A stretch of 64,000 nucleotides of DNA from Methylobacterium symbioticum (GTDB lineage Bacteria > Pseudomonadota > Alphaproteobacteria > Rhizobiales > Beijerinckiaceae): assembly GCF_902141845.1 (NCBI RefSeq), contig NZ_CABFPH010000023.1, positions 1 through 64,000 on the forward strand, in the 5' to 3' direction. The notes beneath the pieces are model-generated. The model was not told the DNA's origin. It was given only the letters and a program-made list of their open reading frames with translations, and did not search any database. A program made the position numbers and the translations under genes. Of the stretch, positions 57,452 to 64,000 are shown in pieces (positions within the stretch are counted from its first letter, which is position 1; every line of letters starts with the position of its first letter).

Positions 57452-57901
57452 CTACCGGAAGCGGCCGGGCTGGTTCACCGTCGGCGCCACGTCGAGCCCC
57501 GTGACGATCATGGTGCAGGGCTCAGTCCCCACCGTGCCGGAGAGATGCCCCTTCCGCCCGTCGCGCGGCTTGGTGTTCTGGTCCTCGCCGAACATCAGCT
57601 CGCCCGGGCCCATCTCGACGCGGGTCCCGTCCATGGTCTCGACGAACCAGCGGCCGGAGAGCACCGCAATCCATTGCGGCTTCGGGTTCTCGTGCCACTC
57701 GCCGACCCAGCCGACGGGCAGGACCGTGAAGGTCACACCCGCTTGGCTGGGATCCATCTTGTCGTTCCATTGCGGTGCGACGCCCGGGCCGACGCCCTGG
57801 AACTGGAACGCGGTGAGCGCGAATTGCGCCTGGCGGCTCACGCCCTCGGCATCGGTGTAGACGTGCCAGTAGGGCATGCTCGGGGGGGTGGGGTCTGGCA
57901 T
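57452..57901 (-). CDS. cupin-domain protein
   Basis: A 149-residue single cupin. The barrel shows VGEWHENPKPQWIAVLSGRW (metal-ligand-like HE-x-P, GxW) and, later, MGPGELMFGEDQNTKPRDGRKGH, with the second motif partly altered. The N-terminus has PYWHVYTDAEGVS. Cupins of this size act as isomerases, dioxygenases or ligand-binding proteins; the reaction is unknown here. GAGGAAC precedes the ATG. It lies between the DoxX gene (10 bases) and the SMP-30 gene (9 bases), so the set is one operon. Confidence 0.82.
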   Translation of the reverse strand: MPDPTPPSMPYWHVYTDAEGVSRQAQFALTAFQFQGVGPGVAPQWNDKMDPSQAGVTFTVLPVGWVGEWHENPKPQWIAVLSGRWFVETMDGTRVEMGPGELMFGEDQNTKPRDGRKGHLSGTVGTEPCTMIVTGLDVAPTVNQPGRFR

Positions 57902-57911
57902 GACGCGTTCC

Positions 57912-58388
57912 TCAGGGGTTGCCGGGCGCCTCGGCCGCGGAGGGGCCGGCGGCGAGGGGGTGGCGGACGACCTCGGAGGCCGGCACGTAGCTGCCGCCGA
58001 TCACGACGAGGAGCAGGCCGCCGACGAGGCCGAAATTCTTCAGGAAATCCCAGAAATGCGCCCGGCCCGGGCCGTTCTTTGACCAGAAATCCGGGTCTTC
58101 CCAGAAGCGGTGGAACAGCACGGCCGTCACCGCACAGAAGCCCGCCAGGACGAAGGCGGCGGCCCGGTCGTACCAGCCGATCACGATCAGGACCGGCGTC
58201 ACGAACTCGACCACGATGCCGAGCATGAGCAGCAGCCCCGGAAACGGCAGGGGGCCGGAGGCGGCCTGCTCCATCGCCTCGTCCCAATGCGCGATCTTGT
58301 CGTAGGCGCTCGGCGGGAACATGCCGACGAGACAGATCTTCGCCACGAGCGGCACCGCGACGAGATTGAGCCAGGTCGAGAGGTCCAT
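57912..58388 (-). CDS. DoxX family membrane protein
   Basis: A 158-residue protein of four membrane helices with the DoxX pattern: VPLVAKICLVGMFPPSAYDKIAHWDEA opens it, LLLMLGIVVEFVTPVLIVIGW follows, and GPGRAHFWDFLKNFGLVGGLLLVV ends it. The tail is polar. DoxX-type proteins are often paired with oxidoreductases and may serve as the membrane electron-transfer or anchoring part. It leads the minus-strand operon whose members are cupin, SMP-30, VOC and peroxidase. It is divergent from the GMC oxidoreductase gene with 204 bases between. Confidence 0.83.
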   Translation of the reverse strand: MDLSTWLNLVAVPLVAKICLVGMFPPSAYDKIAHWDEAMEQAASGPLPFPGLLLMLGIVVEFVTPVLIVIGWYDRAAAFVLAGFCAVTAVLFHRFWEDPDFWSKNGPGRAHFWDFLKNFGLVGGLLLVVIGGSYVPASEVVRHPLAAGPSAAEAPGNP

Positions 58389-58592
58389 CGCGGCGCGCAG
58401 GCTCCGGTTGCGGGGCGCAAAGCGGGTGCAGTGCGTCTCGGCAACGTCCGCGCACGGCCCGGGTTGCCGCCATCCCGCCGCGCGGAGGGCCGTCGCTGCA
58501 TCGCAGCGTGCACGATCCCGTGACCGTGCAGCGCGGAACGGCCCCGGGCCGGCCACGTTGCCCGGCTGTTCCCGGGCCATTCCGAGCGCGCG

Positions 58593-60158
58593 ATGCAGGA
58601 CCACTACGACGTCATCGTCATCGGCTCGGGGCCGGGCGGCGGCTCGGCGACGGCCCGTCTCGCCGAGACCGGCAAGCGCATCCTGCTCTTGGAGCGCGGC
58701 GACTACCTGCCGCGCAGCCAGGACAACTGGAATGCGCGGGCCGTCTTCGTGGAGGGCAAGTATCAGGCCCGGGAGACGTGGTACGGCGGCGACGGACGCG
58801 CCTTCTCCCCGGCCCTGCACTACTATGTCGGCGGCAATTCCAAGGTCTACGGCGCCGCCCTGCTGCGGTTGCGCGAGCGCGACTTCGGCGCCGTGCGCCA
58901 CGTGGATGGCATCTCGCCGGCCTGGCCCCTCTCCTATGCGGAGTTCGAGCCCTACTACGCGCAGGCCGAACGCCTGTTCGCCGTGCACGGCGAGCGCGGC
59001 GAGGACCCGACCGAGCCCTGGGCGAGCGGACCCTTCGATCATCCGGCCGTGTCGCACGAGCCGCGCATCCAGAAGCTCTCCGACGACTGGAGCCGGACCG
59101 GACTGCGGCCCTATCACCTGCCCCTCGGGATCAAGCTCGACGAGCGGAACGGCCGGGCGACGCCGACCAGCACCTGCATCCGTTGCGAGGCCTTCGACGG
59201 CTTCCCCTGCCTCCTCAACGGCAAGGCCGACGCCCAGGTGATGACGGTGGACCCGACACTCGCCAGCCACGCGAACGTCACGCTCCTCGTCAACGCCTAT
59301 GTCTCGCGGCTGGAGACCGACGCCGCGGGCCGGACGGTGACGGGCGTGCGCGTCACCCGCGAGGGGCAGGAGGAGCTCTACACGGCGGATATCGTGGTGG
59401 TGGCCTGCGGTGCGCTCTCCTCGGCGCTGCTGTTCCTGCGCTCGGCGAACGACGCCCATCCGAACGGGCTCGCCAACGGCTCGGATCAGGTCGGACGCAA
59501 CTACATGCGCCACAACATGTCGGTGCTGATGGCCCTCTCGAAGGAGGTCAACGACACCGTCTTCCAGAAGACGCTCGCCCTCTCGGACTTCTACTTCGAG
59601 TCCAAGGAATGGGCGTTCCCGATGGGCCTGATCCAGATGTGCGCCAAGACGCATCCGGACCAGATCCGCGGCGAGGAATTCCCGAAATGGACCGGGTTCC
59701 TGCCCAACGCGCCCTTCGACATGGTGGCGCGCCATTCGATGGATTTCTGGCTGCAGAGCGAGGACCTGCCGCATCCGGACAACCGCGTCTCGATCGCCCG
59801 CGACGGGCGCACGATCCTCGACATCCGCCAGACGAACCGCGAGGCGCATGACCGCCTGCGCGCGAAGCTCGAGGACCTGCTGGAGCCCGGCGGCCTCTAC
59901 GCCTACCTGTTCGAGCGCTCGCTCTATCTCGGCAAGAACATTCCCCTGAGCGGCACCGCGCATCAGGCCGGGACCCTGCGCTTCGGCCGCGATCCGCAGG
60001 CGAGCGTGCTCGACCTCGACTGCAAGGCGCACGAGCTCGACAACCTCTACGTGACGGATGCGAGCTTCTTCCCGTCCATCGGTGCCGTGAATCCGACGCT
60101 GACCATCATCGCCAACGCGCTGCGCGTGGCGGACCGGATCGCGGAGCGGCTCGGCTGA
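58593..60158 (+). CDS. GMC family FAD-dependent oxidoreductase
   Basis: A 521-residue flavoenzyme of the glucose-methanol-choline family. It has [20 protein letters not shown] (FAD loop, 6-25), [28 protein letters not shown], the cysteine motif [13 protein letters not shown] that is typical of cytochrome-linked or membrane-associated sugar dehydrogenases, and the catalytic-end [20 protein letters not shown] with the conserved Asn. The usual active-site His is GTAHQAG. There is no signal peptide. It likely oxidises a sugar or alcohol, making the lactone that the adjacent SMP-30 protein could hydrolyse. Confidence 0.88.
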   Translation: MQDHYDVIVIGSGPGGGSATARLAETGKRILLLERGDYLPRSQDNWNARAVFVEGKYQARETWYGGDGRAFSPALHYYVGGNSKVYGAALLRLRERDFGAVRHVDGISPAWPLSYAEFEPYYAQAERLFAVHGERGEDPTEPWASGPFDHPAVSHEPRIQKLSDDWSRTGLRPYHLPLGIKLDERNGRATPTSTCIRCEAFDGFPCLLNGKADAQVMTVDPTLASHANVTLLVNAYVSRLETDAAGRTVTGVRVTREGQEELYTADIVVVACGALSSALLFLRSANDAHPNGLANGSDQVGRNYMRHNMSVLMALSKEVNDTVFQKTLALSDFYFESKEWAFPMGLIQMCAKTHPDQIRGEEFPKWTGFLPNAPFDMVARHSMDFWLQSEDLPHPDNRVSIARDGRTILDIRQTNREAHDRLRAKLEDLLEPGGLYAYLFERSLYLGKNIPLSGTAHQAGTLRFGRDPQASVLDLDCKAHELDNLYVTDASFFPSIGAVNPTLTIIANALRVADRIAERLG

Positions 60159-60162
60159 GCCG

Positions 60163-60678
60163 TCAGGCCGCGTCGCGTTCGGGGCCGCTCGGCTCGGGCA
60201 GGTCCGAGAGATCGGACGAGGCATGGCGCCGGTGTCGCGAGGCCATCGTGCCGCGCGCCGTCATCACCGGCATGAAGCCGCCGAATCCCGGATGCGTGTC
60301 CGCCGTGGTGTAGATCGCCTCCATGCCGCCGCGCATGTGGTAGGTCTCGTGCCAGATGCCGACGCCGTGCGTGTCCTGGGTGAAGCGCTTCCACCAGGTC
60401 CGGTGCGGTTCGGTCCTGGCCCAGGCCTCCAGGCTCTCCATGTCGCGCCAGTACCAGCGCATGCCGACATGGAAGGGGAAGAACTGGTAGACGATTCGAT
60501 TCTCGTGATGGAGCAGTCCGTCCGGACGTGCCGCCCCGGCCTTGTCGATCGGAGGGCCGAAGAAGAGCGCGGTCTTCAAACCTCGGAGACTGCGGACCCG
60601 CATGCCGAGATACATCACCACGAGATCGGGATAGCCCGAGAAATCGGGCACCCAACCCTGGACTCTGCGCGCATTCAT
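60163..60678 (-). CDS. DUF4188 family protein
   Basis: A 171-residue soluble protein of the DUF4188 ('monooxygenase family') type, with a ferredoxin-like dimeric barrel. Landmarks are [40 protein letters not shown] (about 77-98) and [20 protein letters not shown], which contains the conserved histidines that may bind heme. GAGGG lies 8 bases before ATG 60678. The reaction of the family is not established, although heme-binding relatives have been reported to be phenylacetaldoxime dehydratase-like; this is uncertain. It is convergent with the GMC gene. Confidence 0.8.
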   Translation of the reverse strand: MNARRVQGWVPDFSGYPDLVVMYLGMRVRSLRGLKTALFFGPPIDKAGAARPDGLLHHENRIVYQFFPFHVGMRWYWRDMESLEAWARTEPHRTWWKRFTQDTHGVGIWHETYHMRGGMEAIYTTADTHPGFGGFMPVMTARGTMASRHRRHASSDLSDLPEPSGPERDAA

Positions 60679-60815
60679 CGGACAGCCCTCACGAATTCCA
60701 CGTCGGGAGCGCATGATCCTCGTCCCTTTCGACGGTCGACGACATCCCCTGTTCGGGTTAGGACCAAAGCCGCAGACGGCCGGCGCGGGGGGCGACGAAG
60801 GGGCGCGGCCCGGCT

Positions 60816-60843
60816 TGCCTCCGCAGGGCGAATCCTGATACAG
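60816..60843 (+). promoter_or_regulatory. possible rpmJ promoter
   Basis: TTGCCT and GATACA lie 16 bases apart, about 100 bases before rpmJ. The match to the housekeeping consensus is partial. Confidence 0.35.
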
Positions 60844-60942
60844 GGGCCGCCTTTCCGCGATGCGTGCGCCACCATCGCAGGGGGCCTCCGGGCTTCCCGC
60901 TCCCGACACCCATGCATGGACGGCCGCCGCGCCGAGGACATC

Positions 60943-61068
60943 ATGAAGATCCGTAACTCGCTCAAGTCCCTCCGCGGTCGTCACCGCGACAACCAGCTCG
61001 TGCGCCGCAAGGGCCGGGTCTACGTCATCAACAAGACCCAGAAGCGCTTCAAGGCCCGCCAGGGCTGA
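60943..61068 (+). CDS. rpmJ: 50S ribosomal protein L36
   Basis: A 41-residue ribosomal protein of the large subunit, beginning [18 protein letters not shown] and ending QKRFKARQG. It is the alphaproteobacterial form without the four zinc-binding residues (no CxxC), which is independent of zinc supply. It is too short for many gene finders but the family match is clear over its whole length. The ATG 60943 is preceded by GAGGAC. A rho-independent terminator follows at 61107. Confidence 0.95.
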   Translation: MKIRNSLKSLRGRHRDNQLVRRKGRVYVINKTQKRFKARQG

Positions 61069-61106
61069 GCCTTCCGCGCCCCGACCGGGCCGGATCGACG
61101 TTTCGA

Positions 61107-61139
61107 AGGCAGGTGCCGCCCGCGCGGCGCCTGCCTTTT
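61107..61139 (+). terminator. rho-independent terminator of rpmJ
   Basis: AGGCAGGTGCCG and CGGCGCCTGCCT form a 12-bp stem with one G-U pair and a 6-base loop, followed by TTTT. This is the clearest intrinsic terminator of the window. Confidence 0.85.
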
Positions 61140-61197
61140 CGCATGCGCGGCGTTCCCGCGCGTTGACGGGGCGCTGCGCCGCGACCAAGCTCGCCGC

Positions 61198-61809
61198 ATG
61201 CTGCGCTCCACTTCTCTGACGCTCGGCGTCCTCGCGGCCGTTCTGACGGGCCCCGCGCTCGCCGCGCCCCCCGCTTTGCCCGATCGCCCGCCCGCCGGGG
61301 AGCGGGAGGGTGCGCGCAAGCCCCCGCCGGCGGTCAGCCTGGACGACCTCTACACGCGCCTGCGCGAGACGGAGGACGACGAGGAGGCCAAGGGCGTGGC
61401 CAAGCTGATCGAGCGTCGCCTCGACCGCTCCGGCAGCGCCACCGCCGACCTGCTGACGGAGCGCGCCCGGCAGGCGATGACCACCAAGGACTTCCCCCTC
61501 GCCGCCGAGTTGATGGACCGGGTCACCGCCCTTGAGCCGGCCTGGTCGGAGGGCTGGAACCGGCGCGCGACCGTGTTCTGGCTGCTCTCCGACAAGCAGG
61601 CCGCGGTCGCCGACCTGCAGCGCGCCCTGGTGCTGGAGCCGCGCCATTTCGAGGCCTGGGCGGCGCTCGGCCGGATCTATCAGTCCCTTGAGGACAAGAA
61701 GCGGGCGCTGGGCGCCTATCGCCGCGCGGTGGCGCTCTATCCCCGCATGCCGAAGGTTCAGGAGGCGATCGAGCGCCTCGCGCCGGACGTGGACGGGCGC
61801 GACCTCTGA
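61198..61809 (+). CDS. exported TPR-repeat protein
   Basis: A 203-residue product with a Sec signal (LTLGVLAAVLTGPALAAPP). After a proline-rich linker and an acidic helix (LRETEDDEEAKGVAKLIERR) come about three tetratricopeptide repeats: AMTTKDFPLAAELMDRVTALEP, WNRRATVFWLLSDKQAAVADLQRALVLEP and AWAALGRIYQSLEDKKRALGAYRRAVALYP. It should act as a periplasmic scaffold. In this group such a TPR protein is reported as a partner of EipB-like proteins, an idea to test given eipB at 35353. It precedes lgt by 121 bases. Confidence 0.85.
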   Translation: MLRSTSLTLGVLAAVLTGPALAAPPALPDRPPAGEREGARKPPPAVSLDDLYTRLRETEDDEEAKGVAKLIERRLDRSGSATADLLTERARQAMTTKDFPLAAELMDRVTALEPAWSEGWNRRATVFWLLSDKQAAVADLQRALVLEPRHFEAWAALGRIYQSLEDKKRALGAYRRAVALYPRMPKVQEAIERLAPDVDGRDL

Positions 61810-61930
61810 TCCGGGCGCCTGTCGGACCGCCGCGCCTGCCAGGGTCCGGCGGCGCGGCGTGATCCGGGGTTGACGCTCGCGGGTGCCCCCGTCCAATGCC
61901 TCCCGTTTCCGAAACCGGAGGCCGAGCCCG

Positions 61931-62827
61931 ATGCCGCCGCTCCTCGCCCTGCCCTTCCCGTCCATCGATCCCGTCGCCCTGGCGATCGGGCCGATCACGG
62001 TGAAGTGGTATGCCCTCGCCTACATCGCCGGGCTGATCGGCGGCTGGTGGTATGCCCGCCGCCTCGTGATGGCCGACCGTCTCTGGGGCGTGGTGAAGCG
62101 TCCGAGCGTGACCGACATCGACGACCTCGTGGTCTGGGTGGCGCTCGGCGTCGTGCTCGGTGGCCGGATCGGCTACGTGCTGTTCTACAACCTGCCGCTC
62201 TACATCGCCGACCCGATCGAGATCTTCGCGATCCGCAACGGCGGCATGTCGTTCCACGGCGGCTTCCTCGGCGCCATCCTCGCCTTCCTGCTCTTCGCCC
62301 GCTCGCGGGGGCTCAACGGCTACACGCTGCTCGACATCGGCGCCGTGGTCGTCCCGATCGGCCTGTTCTTCGGCCGCATCGCCAATTTCGTGAACGGCGA
62401 GCTCTGGGGCCGCGTCGCGCCGGACTTCCCCTACGCCATCGTCTTCCCGAGCGGCGGGCCGGTGCCGCGCCATCCGAGCCAGCTCTACGAGGCGGGAACC
62501 GAGGGCTTCCTGCTCTTCATCGTGATGGCGCTCGCGGTGAACCGGTTCGGCTTCCGCAGGCCCGGCCTCCTCGGCGGGATCTTCGTGCTCGGCTACGCGG
62601 TGGCCCGCACCGCCTGCGAGTTCTTCCGCGAGCCCGACCGGCAGCTCGGCTACCTGTTCGGCGAGCATCTCGGGCCCCTCGGCGGCGGCGTCACCATGGG
62701 CATGCTGCTCTGCGTGCCGATGGCGCTGGTCGGGCTCACCTACATCGTGCTCGCGGCCCGCGGCTGGACGCGTCCGCGCCATCCGATCGAGGAGAATGCG
62801 GTGGGCGAACGGGCCGTCGAGGCGTGA
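61931..62827 (+). CDS. lgt: prolipoprotein diacylglyceryl transferase
   Basis: Adds diacylglycerol to the lipobox cysteine of lipoproteins in the inner membrane. The 298-residue protein has several membrane helices, the WYALAYIAGLIGGWW start, GGRIGYVLFYNL, the MSFHGGFLGAILAFL segment with the essential His, and the signature GRIANFVNGELWGR with the catalytic-site Arg and Asn. It serves the lipoproteins encoded across this window. It is coupled to the next gene by a GTGA overlap at 62824-62827. Confidence 0.95.
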   Translation: MPPLLALPFPSIDPVALAIGPITVKWYALAYIAGLIGGWWYARRLVMADRLWGVVKRPSVTDIDDLVVWVALGVVLGGRIGYVLFYNLPLYIADPIEIFAIRNGGMSFHGGFLGAILAFLLFARSRGLNGYTLLDIGAVVVPIGLFFGRIANFVNGELWGRVAPDFPYAIVFPSGGPVPRHPSQLYEAGTEGFLLFIVMALAVNRFGFRRPGLLGGIFVLGYAVARTACEFFREPDRQLGYLFGEHLGPLGGGVTMGMLLCVPMALVGLTYIVLAARGWTRPRHPIEENAVGERAVEA

Positions 62828-63888
62828 GCGAGGGGGCGCTGCAAGCCGAGATCGCCGGCCTCATCCGCGAGACCGGGCCGATCGGGATCGACCGCTACAT
62901 GGCGCTCTGCCTCGCCCATCCCGTCCACGGCTACTACCGGACGCGGGATCCGCTGGGGCCGCGTGGCGACTTCACCACGGCCCCCGAGATCAGCCAGATG
63001 TTCGGCGAGCTGATCGGCGTCTGGATCGCCCTCGTCCGCGAGGCCATGGGTGCCCCTGCGCGCCTGAACCTGATCGAACTCGGCCCCGGCCGCGGCACCC
63101 TGATGAGCGACGCCCTCCGCGCGCTCGGCAGCGCGGCGCGCGGCGCCCGCTTCGACCTGCATCTCGTGGAGACCAGCCCGACCCTGCAGGCGGCGCAGGG
63201 TGCGGCGCTCCGGGCGCACGCGCCGACCTGGCATGCGGATATCGAGACGCTGCCCGAGGGGCCGGCGATCGTCGTTGCCAACGAGTTCTTCGACTGCCTG
63301 CCCGTGCGCCAGTTTCAGCGCACCGCGAGCGGCTGGTGCGAGCGCGTCGTCGGGCTCGACGGCGATCGCCTCGCCTTCGGCCTCGCCCCGGAGTCGGCCA
63401 CCGAGATCACGGCTTCGGCCCCCGAGGGCGTGCTGATGACGGTGCCGGGCGCCGGGCTCGACCTGATGCGCCGCCTAGCGCGCCGGCTCGCGACGCAGGG
63501 CGGCGCCCTTCTCGCCATCGATTACGGCCATGCCCGTCCGGGCTTCGGCGATACGCTCCAGGCGCTGGCGCGCCACGCCTTCGTCGACCCGCTGGCGGAT
63601 CCGGGCGGTGCCGACCTCACGGCGCATGTCGACTTCTCGGCCCTCGGCCGGGCCGCCTCCGCTGAGGGCGCGGCCTTGCACGGACCGATCGACCAGCGCG
63701 ACTTCCTGTGCGCCATGGGCCTCGATGCCCGCGCCGAACGGCTGAAGGCGAAGGCCGATGCGGCCCAGGCCGCCGCCATCGACGCGGCGCGCGCGCGGCT
63801 CACAGACCCCGGGCGCCGCGGCATGGGCAGCCTGTTCAAGGTGATGGGCGTGGCCGCACCGGGCCTCCCGCTCCCGGCGCTCGGATAA
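62824..63888 (+). CDS. MidA/NDUFAF7-type SAM-dependent methyltransferase (DUF185)
   Basis: A 354-residue methyltransferase of the DUF185 family. GPIGIDRYMALCLAHPVHGYY opens it, then GDFTTAPEISQMFGELIG, and the SAM loop NLIELGPGRGTLMSDALRAL (about 81-100). IVVANEFFDCLPVRQF and LLAIDYGHARPGFGDTLQA are further signatures. Human NDUFAF7 methylates an arginine of complex I subunit NDUFS2, and MidA is needed for complex I; by family, this gene likely serves NADH dehydrogenase. GTG 62824 overlaps the lgt stop. The lgt-DUF185 order is conserved in alphaproteobacteria. Confidence 0.88.
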   Translation: MSEGALQAEIAGLIRETGPIGIDRYMALCLAHPVHGYYRTRDPLGPRGDFTTAPEISQMFGELIGVWIALVREAMGAPARLNLIELGPGRGTLMSDALRALGSAARGARFDLHLVETSPTLQAAQGAALRAHAPTWHADIETLPEGPAIVVANEFFDCLPVRQFQRTASGWCERVVGLDGDRLAFGLAPESATEITASAPEGVLMTVPGAGLDLMRRLARRLATQGGALLAIDYGHARPGFGDTLQALARHAFVDPLADPGGADLTAHVDFSALGRAASAEGAALHGPIDQRDFLCAMGLDARAERLKAKADAAQAAAIDAARARLTDPGRRGMGSLFKVMGVAAPGLPLPALG

Positions 63889-63899
63889 GTCAGGGTTTC

Positions 63900-63990
63900 G
63901 AAAGGGCGAGCCCTTTCGCGGGTCCAGGGCGGAGCCCTGGAACGGCCGGGGCCCCGCCCCGGCGCCCCGCCGAGGGGATGATCCCGTCGG
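63900..63990. repeat. tandem array of four short hairpins
   Basis: GAAAGGGC/GCCCTTTC, TCCAGGGC/GCCCTGGA, CCGGGGC/GCCCCGG and CCGAGGGGAT/ATCCCGTCGG (one mismatch) lie one after another. A block of this kind is familiar as a dispersed intergenic element in GC-rich alphaproteobacteria. It begins 11 bases after the DUF185 gene stop and fills most of the right edge of the window; the first stem could terminate lgt-DUF185 transcription. Confidence 0.65.
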
Positions 63991-64000
63991 AACCCCGGAT

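Noticed and set aside
58389-60224. N-terminal extension of the DoxX frame to 60224
   Set aside because: The extra part is antisense to the GMC gene; the true DoxX start with the first membrane helix is ATG 58388.

Overview
The window reads as chromosomal core DNA from a very GC-rich alphaproteobacterium of the Hyphomicrobiales (Rhizobiales), most likely Methylobacterium/Methylorubrum or a close relative. The evidence is the adjacent divK and pleD genes with a DUF3572 gene beside them, an EipB-like envelope protein (DUF1849), purEK next to DUF465 genes, EcfG-type stress promoters, the form of L36 without cysteines, and dense intergenic palindromes of a kind common in that order. I see no tRNA, rRNA, CRISPR array, insertion sequence, prophage or integrase. 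The genus is an inference.

Layout. 0-10 kb: start of a Tat-exported protein, nicotinate phosphoribosyltransferase, a flavin-binding stress protein, Mrp/ApbC, MobA, an Old Yellow Enzyme, propionyl-CoA synthetase, two divergent DUF465 genes and purEK. 10-17 kb: a TPR lipoprotein, then a translationally coupled minus-strand surface-glycan cluster (an unknown protein, two glycosyltransferases, a protein with three tandem glycan-associated repeats). 17-24 kb: guaA, rsmB, a ketopantoate reductase family gene, guaB and a DUF3313 lipoprotein. 24-33 kb: two MFS exporters, a DoxX protein, a Pmp3-type peptide, a methyltransferase carrying the same repeat as the glycan cluster, an L,D-transpeptidase lipoprotein, and a DUF1796 gene coupled to accA. 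33-39 kb: pleD-divK (c-di-GMP and cell-cycle signalling), DUF3572, EipB, a membrane-anchored helix-hairpin-helix protein, DUF3016, an enoyl-CoA hydratase and a truncated acyl-CoA synthetase. 39-48 kb: a TPP-dependent enzyme, ung, a Tat-exported 5'-nucleotidase, a methyltransferase, hemH, two small exported proteins with back-to-back EcfG-type promoters, and a parvulin. 48-54 kb: secA, bioD, kup. 54-60 kb: a redox cluster (catalase-like peroxidase, VOC protein, SMP-30 lactonase, cupin, DoxX; GMC oxidoreductase divergent). 60-64 kb: a DUF4188 protein, rpmJ, a TPR protein, lgt and a MidA/NDUFAF7-type methyltransferase.

How the genes work together. Purine synthesis is represented by purEK, guaA and guaB. 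Envelope functions dominate elsewhere: export (secA, parvulin), lipoprotein maturation (lgt) with several lipoproteins for it to act on, peptidoglycan cross-linking, EipB and glycan assembly. The most interesting points are the divergent pair of EcfG-type promoters at 46.8-46.9 kb, the 54.5-60.2 kb redox cluster that may oxidise a sugar-like substrate and dispose of lactone and peroxide by-products, the glycan repeat shared by two distant loci, a severed FATP-type acyl-CoA synthetase at 38.7 kb, and several intergenic palindromes.
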